64,000 nt of DNA from Selaginella moellendorffii (taxonomy: Eukaryota; Streptophyta; Lycopodiopsida; Selaginellales; Selaginellaceae), in assembly GCF_000143415.4 (NCBI RefSeq), contig NW_003314318.1:918184-982183 (forward strand), read 5' to 3'. A program made the position numbers and the translations under genes. The notes beneath the pieces are model-generated. The model was not told where the DNA came from and searched no databases. It saw only the letters and a list, made by a program, of their open reading frames with translations. This document shows positions 21,373-32,084 of the stretch, in pieces. Within the stretch, counting starts at the first letter, position 1; each line of letters begins with the position of its first letter.

Positions 21373-23372
21373 ATGGACACGGATACGTGCAGTGGAGGGA
21401 CGAGTCCTAGCTTCGCATTTGCCTTCAATGACAGTAATTTCTCGGATCGGGTCCTCCACATTGAGATTGTCGCGGGGGCGTCTGGAGAGGCGAAGTCCTC
21501 CGGAGAGCCTTGCTCCACAGTCGGTGCTTGGGCACGGCAGAAGAAGCGTAGGCGTGGAGCCGATGCCAAGGATAAAGGTACTCTATTTTCTTGCCTTTTT
21601 TTCTGTCTTTCGTTTGGTGTTTGTTAGTTGTGGATTTCTCGTTGATGGTTGTTTTGTTCTTTGTCTTACATTGTTTTCTCTTCTTCTCTTCTACAGCATT
21701 CGAGAATGTTTGCGTGATGGTGGGTCTTGGTGGTGGTCAAGAGGAGCAAATTATGACCGGAACCCAACCAGAGCCAGACGACGCGGAAGAGGAAGGGGAC
21801 GTCATGATCGAGGAGTCTCCTACGTCAATGGCTGGAAGTCCACCAGGTAAGTCTTGGTCCTTTGATCTTGACATGAACCAAGAAGCTATGGTTTCTTACA
21901 GCGGAAGACCAGGATCAGATGCAAAGCACCTCTTCCTGGAATTCAGAGAGTTCAACTGTGTTGCGGGTCAAAACGATTCATATCAGCTCGGCAATTCTCG
22001 CTGCTAAGAGTCGTTTTTTCTACAAAGTACGTTGTTGGGATTGCTGTTTTGAATCCTTTTCTCCTCTCTTGTTCTAAGTACCTTATGGCAGCTCTTTTCC
22101 AATGGTATGCGTGAGTCGGAGCAAAAGGCAGTTACTTTGCGCATTACCGATTCAGGTACATTGCTCGATGACCTGCGCACCACGGCGTTCTATAAGCTGG
22201 CCATTATATTGCAGAAGAGGTGCCAGTAATGGACATGTTGCAATTTATGTACACTGGCGGCTTGCAGGCAAACACAGCTCCGGCATTGCTCGACGTTTTG
22301 GTTGCGGCCGATAAGTTTGAAGTCGCAACGTGCATGCGGCACTGTAGCAGATTACTACGAGAGTTGCAAATGACTCCCGAATCGGCACTCGTGTACCTCG
22401 ACTTGCCGTCATCCGTGCTTCTGCCTGATGCGGTTCAGTCACTCACAGACGCTGCGAAAGCATTCCTGGCAGATCGGTACAAAGACATTGGAAGGTTTGG
22501 AGTTCATCTTCGCTATGGTGTGACTATAAGTTACTACTGTTCGCAGGTTCCATGAGGACGTTATGCATTTACCGCTGGCCGGTTTGGAGGCCGTGCTATC
22601 CAGTGATGACCTCCAGGTTGCGTCCGAGGATGCAGTCTACGACTTTGTGCTAAAGTGGGCGAGAGCACACTACGCCAAGATAGAGGAAAGACGGGAGATC
22701 TTCCGGAGCAAACTCGTGTGGCTCATTCGCTTCCCAATGATGTCCAGCCGGAAGCTCCGAAAGGTTTTGGTTTGCAACGACATCGAGCACGACCTGGCGT
22801 CGAAGCTGGTGATGGAGGCGCTGTCTTTCAAGGCCGAGCCGCCTCACCGCCAGAAGCACATCATGGTGGAGGAGATCGTGCACAAGCGTTTCAGCGAGCG
22901 GGCTTACAAGTACAGGCCAGTCAAGGTGGTGGAGTTCGACGCACCGTATCAGCAGTGCCTGGTTTTTCTGGACCTCCGCAAGGAAGAGTGCCTGACGCTG
23001 TGGCCACAGGGACGAGTCTACTCTCAGGCATTTCATCTCGGGGGCCAGTGCTTCTTCCTCTCGGCACACTGCAGCGTGGATCAGCAAACCGCGGCTCACT
23101 GCTTTGGATTGTTCCTGGGGATGCAAGAGAAAGGCTCGGTGAGCTTTGCGGTGGAGTACGAGTTCGCGGCACGGTCCAAGCAGGAGGAGTGGAAGTTTGC
23201 TCCCAGAGTGAAGGGGAACTACGTCTTCACCGGAGGAAAGGCTGTAGGATACAGGAACCTCTTCTCGTGCCCGTGGCAAGAGCTCATGAAGGACGACAGC
23301 GATTACTTCCATCAAAACGTCCTCCACTTGAGAGCCGAGCTCACCATCAAGCCTCAGGGACAAGGTATGTAG
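21373..23372 (+). CDS. LRB: BTB/POZ-BACK protein, LIGHT-RESPONSE BTB (LRB/POB1) type
   Basis: Six exons: 21373-21577, 21697-21846, 21902-22026, 22092-22155, 22215-22494, 22547-23372; about 549 residues, close to Arabidopsis LRB1/2. The LRB signature [11 protein letters not shown] is near the N-terminus, with a basic KKRRR. The BTB domain follows ([34 protein letters not shown]), then BACK ([20 protein letters not shown]) and a C-terminal MATH/TRAF-like region. LRB proteins are substrate adaptors of CUL3 E3 ligases acting on phytochromes and PIF3. The last exon may read CAA GGT ATG TAG, or splice at CAAG|GTATGT to GACAG|GAAAG (about 23446), changing the end to a tail in ATKSLT. Confidence 0.92.
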
Positions 23373-23550
23373 CGAGTGATTGATTGATTGATAGAGCTAC
23401 AAACCATAGAGAAAAATTTTCGCTCTTCTTTTTCCTTCTTGACAGGAAAGATCGATACTATAGCTACGAAGAGCTTGACTTGAGAGGAGAAACTCTTCTG
23501 TGAAGTGTCTGTTATAAAGATAAAAGGCAAAACAATGAAAGGAAACTTTA

Positions 23551-24515
23551 ATGGATTCTAGGGTTTATGGCAGTGAGTGGATGGATACGGAAGGTGATCG
23601 TTCCGGCGGTGGAGAGGAAGGATCTGGGAGTAACAGATTGGAAGAAAAGGGGGATTTGGATTCCATGGCTTTGAATTCTAGGGTTTACAGCGATCCCAAT
23701 GTGGAGATCAGCTCAATACAGAGAAAGGAGGGAGATTTTGATCACGAAGGCGCTACTGCGTTGGAATCAGGAGGAGCTGGGGACGATGGATCTTCCGCTG
23801 GTGTTTTCGCGCGAGGGGAGAGCAGTGGAACTAGTCCGGTTGAGATTATCGGCAGGGGGCGAGCGGCGGTGCTCAAGAGCGTGATCCACGACGCTGATTC
23901 CAAATTCGAGGCGGCATTGGCGAGCCAGGACTCGCTGGCGCTCAGCATCGATCGCCTCACTCGAGGTGTGCCCTTCGATCAACTTTACCTTTGAAAAGAG
24001 GTGATGCATTGCAATTCCTTTTCGTCTCTTCTTTCTCATCGCTCTAGCTTTTTTCTTGTTGCCTGTCTCTTTTCGTTTGCATTGCTTTTGTAGTCTCTCG
24101 AGTCACAAAGTCCTTTTAACTGTTGTTTTCCTTTTTCTAGTGCTCGACAAGTTGCTAGAAGATACACCGATGCCTTTTCTCGCTCAAGACTCGGCACGAG
24201 TACACGGCCTTCGGAAGAGAGTTTTGTCACTCTCGTCCACCTTGCAGATCATCCGGGTCCGGATGAAGAACATTGAGAGCGCACTCCTCCACCAATGTAA
24301 GTTCTTTCACAGATTTCTTCTGCACTGGATCTTACATGTTTTGGGCGCTCATTTGCATTGCAGCATCCAGAAGCACTTCTCCAACCGCTGCCAAGAACTC
24401 TCCATTAATTTCCCCAAGGATCCACTCAAACTCGCCGCCCAAAGTCGCTCAAAGAACCTCGCCAAGAAGAACGCAAAGCTCATCTTCTCCAATTCCTCAT
24501 TACCATTTAATTTGA
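23551..24515 (+). CDS. SNAPIN/BLOS7-like subunit of BLOC-1/BORC
   Basis: Three exons: 23551-23965, 24141-24296, 24364-24515, all in phase. The conserved part is DSLALSIDRLTR joined to VLDKLLEDTPMPFLAQDSAR and GLRKRVLSLSSTL, which matches plant SNAPIN (LDRLTxELDKLLEDAPxPF...GVRKRVLSL). The N-terminal 110 residues are Gly/Glu/Ser-rich and longer than in typical SNAPIN. The C-terminal 50 residues are Ser/Pro/Arg-rich and not part of the family core. In animals the complex works in endosome and lysosome positioning; plant BLOC-1 subunits locate to endosomes. Confidence 0.8.
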
Positions 24516-24593
24516 ATTTAATTCTTAAGCCTTAGATTTATATTTCTTGGACAATCAAGAATGTCTGCGTTAGAATATAGAAAATATTAATTA

Positions 24594-26935
24594 GCCCAAA
24601 AACTTTAGATTATATATAAAAGTAGGTGAAATCACTTATTTCAAATAGAAACTTTAAACCCTAGTAAGGCTAGATGCAAAAATTTCCAAATGGCTACCAA
24701 AATCCAATTACACTCATATTATATAGCATTATAGCCATACACTTGGATTTCACATTATCCCCTCCTTTCAAAATAATGATCATCAATATTTTCTTGTAGA
24801 TGAGCTAAAATTTGGAGGAGGCATTAGTGGATTTATAGGTGGTATTAATTGTTCCTAATCCCTTTATATAAAGCATTTTAACCGTTACACATATACAATT
24901 TATGGAGGATTACTTTATTGAACATTATGTTAAACCTCATAAACTTGCGATTCAACTTGCCATAACATTTGATATAGTCCTTTCCACTGAATAAAGAGCC
25001 CTTTAGATAAACCACATATTGTAAGATAAGGAAAATAAATTAATATTAAGTCATCCACTTTATACTCTATAAGTGAACAATGATGAGAGTTGTAGTGCTA
25101 TTGTCCCACTTGTATATAGCCTAAGTGTTCGGTAGATTTTGCTCGGACAAATGGAAGAGTAATCCTATGACTTAGAAATAGCAACTCATAACAATTGTGA
25201 AGGTAAACCCAACTCTGATGGTAGTATTGGATAATGGCCATATAAAAGTTTATATAGTGAAGCATACACCCCTATAACATATACATACTAAACAATGGTA
25301 AATAACCATCTCAATCCAAATACTGAAAGTTTATATACTTTGTGATTATCCCTTTGAATGTTTGAACGAGCCATTCCACTAAACTGTCTAACTGTGGATG
25401 ATAAGCACTTGTGAAAGTGTGGCATATCCCCAACCAAGACGTCAAAACATGAAATGCCTTAGTCATAAATGCAAGACCATTATTTGAAAGAATTCACTTC
25501 GGACAAAAATGTTAAAACGTCACTCAATTAAGGAGGAAATATCCAACAATAATTGTAAATGTGCTAACAAAAGCACCAATTTCCACCCAATAAGTCAAAT
25601 AGTCAGAAGCAATAATAACATACTCATTGCATAATTGATCGTGGAAAAAGTCTCTTAAGATCAAATGCTACCAACTTAGATGAATGGGAAATTACAATTG
25701 ACTCTAACCATTTTTTTGCAGCACAAGGGAGAATATCACAAGCTTCGCATTAAACGTAATTATGCATATATTGGATAACATCAAGTTGCATTTCTGGCCA
25801 ATAGAAAAATCTATACAATTTCTTAGTCACACAACAATGTCCCATATATCCTCTTAGAACAGAAGAATTATGGTAAGTATGGAAAAACTGTGGAATAAAG
25901 ATTGAAGGCACCACTAGCAGTAAATGATCATTAAGATCCATCTCCACAAACTAAATAAAGCAGTATTCAAAATGATATTGAGAATGTAAATGCCAGAATG
26001 GCAAGTCATCAGCAAGTGATGCAGGATTCTTAAACCCATTTAAAAGTCTTTGAATCCACGGCTCAATTTTTTTAGCCTTGCGAACCTTATCAAGAGAAAG
26101 TAAATCTTGCTCTGCACCTTGTGGACAGTAAATGTCAAGTATAACAATGGCCGATAGCACAAAATCCTTCTCTAAAAAATCTATAAATGTTAAAATAACA
26201 TGCATTAATAAAATTCTTCAGGTGATGAACAACATCAAAATCATATATCTGAAGCTTCAAAGCCTATCGAATAGTACGATCAACTAAGTTTTTGCACTTC
26301 AATAATGAAGTAACGGCAGCATGATCATTTTTTAATAACATCCGAGAACCATGTAGATATACATGAAGTTTATTGAAACGCTAAACTGCAACTAAATACT
26401 CATTTTTTGTCATGGAGTAATTCACCTCCGTTAGTTGTTATATGATTTATATATGCAATGGGATGGCACTGACCAAGCACAGTCATGCTCTTGCATCAAC
26501 ACACCTCTAAAATCAATATCAGATGTTTACAATGATAGTATATCTAAATTTCATCCCATGATTACATACGCTACAGTCAAAGAAGAAAGAGGTTATTACT
26601 CTACCATGAAAATGAATGAAATAAAAAAAGAGAAAAAAAAAAAAGTTAAAGAAAGTATAAGAAAAAGGAAATCTAAACAATGCAAAAGCTAGATCTAAAC
26701 CAAAATCCTAAATCCCAACACACTTAAAAGACAATTGAAATTGCCTCTCATTTCCACCCATGTGAGTGTATGGAATATAGAAATGAAATACAAAAATGTG
26801 CATATCAATTAACCCAAAAACTTTAGCTTATATATAAGAGTGAGTGGTCTTGATTGAAATCAATCGGACGGGTATCAAAATCCCATTACATTAATATTCG
26901 TATACAGCATTATAACCATACATTTGGACCTCACA
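24594..26935 (-). mobile_element. degenerate Ty3/gypsy-type retrotransposon remnant with direct-repeat ends
   Basis: Direct repeats at about 24594-24765 and 26812-26935 share AAAAACTTTAG, TATATATAA and ATTATA(A/G)CCATACA blocks and look like decayed LTRs. On the minus strand, 25947-25750 encodes an integrase zinc-finger-like segment (HNSSVLRGYMGH, RFFYWPEMQLDV), and about 26430-26230 corresponds to the RNase H/TK...ECL region also seen in the copy near 63.5 kb. The element is strongly AT-shifted and full of stops. It has no coding capacity left and is too short for a complete element (about 2.3 kb). Confidence 0.7.
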
Positions 26936-27859
26936 ACCAGATTTAATCTTAAGTAGCTAGTCTAAATATTATACAAATATAGATATATATGTATTTATAG
27001 ATTTATACCATCCACCTCTCCAAATGATGAGAAAACTTGATGAAGGTAAACCCTCGCTATGAGTCGCTGGAGGATGCTTACAAGCCCGAGGAAGAGCAGG
27101 CAGGACGTGGACGATATACAAATGAAGCGCAATATGAACAAGGCTGTCTACTCAAGGAGAAGGCCTCGCAAAGTTGCGACTAAGACCGAGTGTTATGAGG
27201 CCGACGAGCACGCTTCAGGTGGCCACAGGAGAAGTACACAGCTGGCACAGGGTTCGCGTGGTTAGTCTCTCCAACAGCAGGCCAGAGAAATTTCTTTCCA
27301 CTCGCAAAATTTGATTTTGCGCATTGCCATCATCCAAGAGGTGAGCCCCCTTGCTCTCTGTGTGTTTTCCAACCTCTCTTTGTAGGCCAGGGTGGAGAAC
27401 GGTTTGGCAAGCTTCTGCATATGGTACGGTATTTGCTCAGTAAGATCTTCGACTTTTCTCTCTAGCCAGGATGCCGCAAGATACACATTGTCATCATGTC
27501 TGGAAAGGTTGTTCGTTTGGTACATGTTTCCAGTACATCAGTGCCGTAAGTCGCGATCCCGAACAGTTTGTTTATCTTTTTCCCTTCTCATGCACAATGT
27601 TCCAGAGACGTAAAGGCTGCAGTTGATACTGTGATCAACAGAAACAAGTAAAAGCTTAACTATGCTGCCTTTAGTTTTCGCTTTAATAGTCTCCCTTCTG
27701 CAGCGGCATTGGATTCCACAGCGGCAGCCGTGCTGAGTACTGATCAGAGAGATGCTGCTGCCATATGGCATTAGCTGCCTTCAGATGGTGAAAAGGAAAA
27801 AGGTAATTACTTGTTGGCTTTAAATAAACTGTTTTTGCTGACAACCCTAAGGGCAGGGT
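26936..27859. other. interval with no confident gene model
   Basis: An ATG at about 27041 opens a 45-codon charged frame (ESLEDAYKPEEE) that stops at about 27184. Several candidate splice sites and GT/TG-rich tracts follow up to 27.8 kb, but no exon chain keeps frame convincingly. It may hold the 5' UTR or promoter of the downstream 14-3-3-like gene, or a decayed gene. Confidence 0.4.
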
Positions 27860-29155
27860 ATGGGAAAGCAAGAGTCAACGTTCAAGATTAAGTATACACA
27901 CATCTTTTGTAGGATGTTTCCAGAGCGCGTTTGGGATGTTTTACAGGAGAAGCTAAATGCTTCAGATCTTATCGGCTTCTGCTTGGCGTTGGACTGTGAG
28001 TATGATAGAGTGGTACGCGCTTGTCTTAGAGAAGGATTCCCCAATAGGGCAGCCTCCATGCTTTTGGAGCCTAAACTTTATAGATGCAAGGAGGAAACAT
28101 ATGCAGAGTTCATTCAGAGCCCAATGATGTGGATGGCCATGGTTGAGTTTATACAGGTGTTCAGACTAATGAAGGATCTGGGCTACAGGCGCACCAAGGA
28201 GATGTTTGAGAAGCTCATCATAGAATTTGATGTGCTCCTCCCGGCAGAGGATGAAAGATATACCAAGAGAGTCAGGAGGGGTGATATGAGTGATGGCTTG
28301 AATCGCTTGGGACTGTATAGGATGGCTGGTCGCAAAGGGGAATACATAGCAGAGCTTGCTGATGAGATGGTGAAAGAAGGATATGTCCCAAGCCCCAGAA
28401 TTGAGAGCATTGTTGACAAGCGCCATCAAAGCTGCCCGTATCTTAACGATCTCCACTTGTTGAGAGAGTTCTCCAGATTGGAGAAAGAGGAGCGGTATTT
28501 GCTGACATTCATGGCGCTGGCAGGGGGAGCGAGAAGTGGGTTGCTGCGGATCACGTCGTATGTTGAGCAAAACAATTGCAACGAGGACACCGTCAAGGCC
28601 ATGCTCGCTGTCGTCGACGCACACCTCATGTCGACGTCCTCAACCGGCGAGTCGTTGGTCTTGTATCTCAAGATGAAGGCCGACTACAATCGCTACCTCG
28701 TCGATTTGAAGACCGGCCAACAACGCGAGGAGGCCGAACAAGCCACCCTCATGGCCTTCAAGATCGCCCAGGTATTTTTTTTTATTTTATGGTTTTCATA
28801 GCTCTTTTTCTTTTGGTTTTGACAACATCTGGTTTTGAATGTGTCAGGAGCATGCTTTTGCGGAGCTTCCTCCGACGCACTCCTTCCGACTGGGACTCGC
28901 GCTGAACTTGTCGGCGTTTTGCTTCGAGCATCTCAACTCTCTGGATCGGGCTTGTTTTGTGGCACAGCAGGTATGCAAGCGTACGTTGTTTCTTGCGCTA
29001 ATCCTGCTGCATTGTTTTTTCAGGCTATTGATGAGGCACAGGCCAAAGTGGAGGCGTCGGGGAAGGAGCCCCGGAGGGAAACCAGCCGGATCATGGAGCT
29101 CCTCCGGCAAAACCTCGCGGTTTGGACGAGAATGAGTATTGAATCATCCCTCTAA
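27860..29155 (+). CDS. fusion protein: unrecognised N-terminal region plus divergent 14-3-3 domain
   Basis: Exons 27860-28771, 28848-28970 and 29024-29155, phase 0 throughout, 388 residues. Residues from about 210 onward align with 14-3-3 helices 3-9: [90 protein letters not shown]. The Arg-Tyr pair of helix 5 is kept. The binding-groove Lys49 and Arg56 of canonical 14-3-3 appear replaced by non-basic residues and Ser. The first two helices are replaced by about 200 residues with no recognised domain ([20 protein letters not shown]). The ATG at 27914, after a TTTTGTAG, is an alternative start. Confidence 0.82.
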
Positions 29156-29867
29156 GTTGTGAATTCTAAGACCTGTGCCTAGGTTTGCCGACAATTGCCT
29201 AGTGTTGCAACTCGGATGATTCCAAGGGAAACTCAGCAGTGATAGAACTCGGTTTGACATTGAAACTCAGTTTCAGGCTTGGTATTGGAGAGAATTCATA
29301 TATATAGTTTCCTGCCGTACGCAAGACGAGCCACCAGGAACAGAACGTCCCCGGCTCGAATCCAAGCCCTGAATGGACAGAAGAAGGGATTCACGCACAT
29401 TGTTTTCTCAAGGATATGTATTCTAGCCTGATAAGTTCTTCCCAAAGCTTGTAAATGCGCATCGTGTAGCGTCATTATTTTTGAGCTTATCTCATTGCCG
29501 ATTGTTCGTGCGTTAGTAGAGAAGATCTTTTGAATAGAATTATTGTCTCATGGCCTTAGTGTGATACACTTGTCCCTTTGAAACAATCTCACAATCTAAA
29601 ATGAGCACTTTGTTTAGGCAAAAGTTTATATAGGAAGATTAAAGGGTGTGTTAATGACGATAATCAAGTGATTTAAATTTCAAGTAATGACGATAATATA
29701 GACAAAATATTATACTATGTTATACGAAGGTAATCACTCCAAATATTATACTGTATATTATAACGAAAGTTCAGGTAAACTTTACATTTTGATAAAATTT
29801 ACTTATGCCGAGTGAAAACACTAAACCCTGAACACTAAGTGTTTTGGCGCAGAAATATCATTGAGGA
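29156..29867. other. intergenic AT-rich stretch
   Basis: Holds the 3' UTR of the 14-3-3-like gene and AT-rich DNA. No gene, tRNA or repeat was recognised. Confidence 0.6.
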
Positions 29868-31048
29868 ATGGCGAGGTTGAAAAGAGCAGATTTGCGTGAG
29901 GCCGTGATGCAAATCGAGCAGCAGCGATGCGATCCGGATGGAGATCTCTGCGCGTTTCTCTTGCGGCAGTGCGGATCCAAGGCGCTGCTCGAGGGGCGGC
30001 GAATCCATTCCGTGCTCGCCGATCATGGCATGGATTCACAGGCCCTGTTGGGCAATCTCCTCGTTCACATGTACACCAAATGCGAGAGGTTTCAGGAAGC
30101 TGGAGCGATGCAATGTCTTCTCGTGGAATAACATGATCGTCGCCCGCCGGCATGGTGGATTCGGCGAGAGATCGAGAGCACGCCACAGAGATCTGCGGTC
30201 AACGATGATCCAAGCGTATACTTGAAACGGGCATATGGATTGCTGCCTCTGGCTTTTAGACAGGATTGCCACGCGATCTCGACCACGCCATCGATTTCTT
30301 CCTCACAGGGATCACATGAACGTCCTGATAAACGCTTTTGTGCGGAGCGGGCAAGAGGATCGCGCGGGACTTGTGTTTGAGAGGATGGCACAGCAAAGCG
30401 TTCTCTCCTGGAACATTGCTATCCAAGGCTATGCTCTAAAGGGCATCTGGAAGAGGTCAAAACGCTGTCCGATCGAATGCCCGAAGAAGACGTTGTGGCT
30501 GGAAACGGGAGGATCGGCACATATGCCCAGCATGGGCATCTAGGTGAAGCGATTGCGGTGTTTGATCCCATGGAGCAGTGCAATGTTATCACTTCCACTT
30601 CGATGATGGTGGCGTTAATTCACGGTGGCGAGCACGATCGAGCTCGGTGGTTCTTCGATTCCCTGGCAGAGAAGAGCGTCGTGACTTGGAACTCTATGAT
30701 CCACGCTGATGTCCAAGCCGGGCATATGGACCACGCGAGCAAACTCTTTCACGAGATACCCGTGCTCTCTTGCAACGCCGGCTATGACCTTTCGTGCGAC
30801 GCCAAGAGCGCCCTCCAGATCTTCGAGAGAATGCCGCAGCGAGGAACTTCGTCTGGCAACGCAATGTTTCGAGCATTCGCCCAGAACGGTGCTCGAGAGA
30901 TCTTCCACTCGTTCATGCGACACCGCGACGTCGTCTCCTGGAACATCGCGATTGCGTCTTATGCCCAGAGCAGCGACAATCGCCCTTTTCGGCAAGATCC
31001 TGTCCAGGAGCGTTGTCACCTGGAAAGGCTGGCGAAATGCACAGGTAA
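29868..31048 (+). pseudogene. PPR (PLS-type) pseudogene
   Basis: Opens as a normal PPR gene (LLRQCGSKALLEGRRIHSVL) but shifts frame at about 30110, 30450, 30780 and 30870. PPR motifs continue across frames: NVLINAFVRSGQEDRAGLVF, SVVTWNSMIHADVQAGHMDH, RDVVSWNIAIASYAQ. No E or DYW domain follows. Its opening closely resembles the intact PPR-DYW gene at 54845 (LLRQCGKARALALGRRVHAD), so it may be a decayed paralogue. Confidence 0.85.
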
Positions 31049-31139
31049 GATGCTTTCTTCCTTGTGTTCGTTTCTAGATTTCTATGGATGAGAACATGAA
31101 ATTGTAATGGGGTCTTGATCCAAGCACCGGAGATTTTCA

Positions 31140-31990
31140 GCGGGTATGGCTTGCTGGACGTTGTGTTCTCAAGCTTTTCTATGATTATTGTCAGCGAGGT
31201 AACGTTTGCTCTTCCCGGAACTCTCCGTTGCTAATGCTTGCTGCTTTAGGCCTGATGCGTGCTCCTCTGGTAGATTGGAGACGAGACTTTCATCATCGCA
31301 GCTCTAATGGCGATGAGGCATCCGCGAGCCATAGTTCTTTCTGGAGCTCTCACCGTGCTTGCTCTCATGACTGTAAGTTCTCGTAAGCTTTCTTTCCTGT
31401 TTACTCAGGTGCTTTTATTCTTTTGCTAACAGGTTTTCTGCACCGTTCTTGGAAGAATCTTATCTCACGAAGGCACATCAATAGTTTTGCCACTGGTATG
31501 GATTTCTCTTCGTTCCTTTCTTTTCCTCAGTTTTTCCTTGTTGCAGTGTTGTATACTTTCTTTGGATTGCGGCTATTGTATATAGCGTGGAAGTCGGGCT
31601 ATATACAAGCTTTCCTTTTTCGTTCCCGCAGGTCGAGGAGAAACTGGAAGGCAGCACGCATGGAAAGTCAAGAATCCGAAAATTTTTCTGCGCTCCAATC
31701 TTTTTGGAGGTATACTCATTTCCAAGGTTTCATTTTCTGGCTGATCAAAATCAAGCCTTCACCTTTTTGGCGGAATGGGAGATAGAAGCCGGATCGCAAC
31801 GATTGCCAGTAAGTTTACATTTTTTTGCTTGATCCAACTTAGAAATTTCTTCCTTAGATTTCTAGCTTGCTGCTCACAAAAACGCTGTGGGATTTACGCT
31901 GGGAGCAATCGTTGGACACACCTTGTGTAATTCTGGCCATGAGAATATCACAGAGAACCGATTGTTTCTACCGTTAATTGACCAACGCAC
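31140..31990 (+). pseudogene. GDT1-like (UPF0016) cation transporter pseudogene
   Basis: Exon pieces on the plus strand carry the family signatures: SMIIVSE spliced to IGDETFIIAALMAMRHPR, then VFCTVLGRILSHEGTSIVLP, VLYTFFGLRLLYIAWKS, VEEKLEG, FTFLAEW and LAAHKNAVGFTLGAIVGHT. UPF0016/TMEM165 proteins are Mn2+/Ca2+ transporters with two E-x-G-D motifs. The second motif, normally EWGDRS, lacks one G (GCGGAATGGGAGATAGAAGC at about 31768), which shifts frame. One splice junction (about 31550) is also out of phase and the C-terminal transmembrane helices are missing. A sequencing error could explain one lesion but not all. Confidence 0.8.
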
Positions 31991-32084
31991 ACTTTGACGG
32001 CCACGATTCTTTTACGTGTACTATCGTTTTCCCGCCCAGTCCAGGGTATTTGAGCTAGCTAGGGTTTTTCTGGATGAGTGCGCG

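Noticed and set aside
22650-23383. Long frames opposite and within the last LRB exon
   Set aside because: Shadows of a GC-rich conserved BACK/MATH-like exon.
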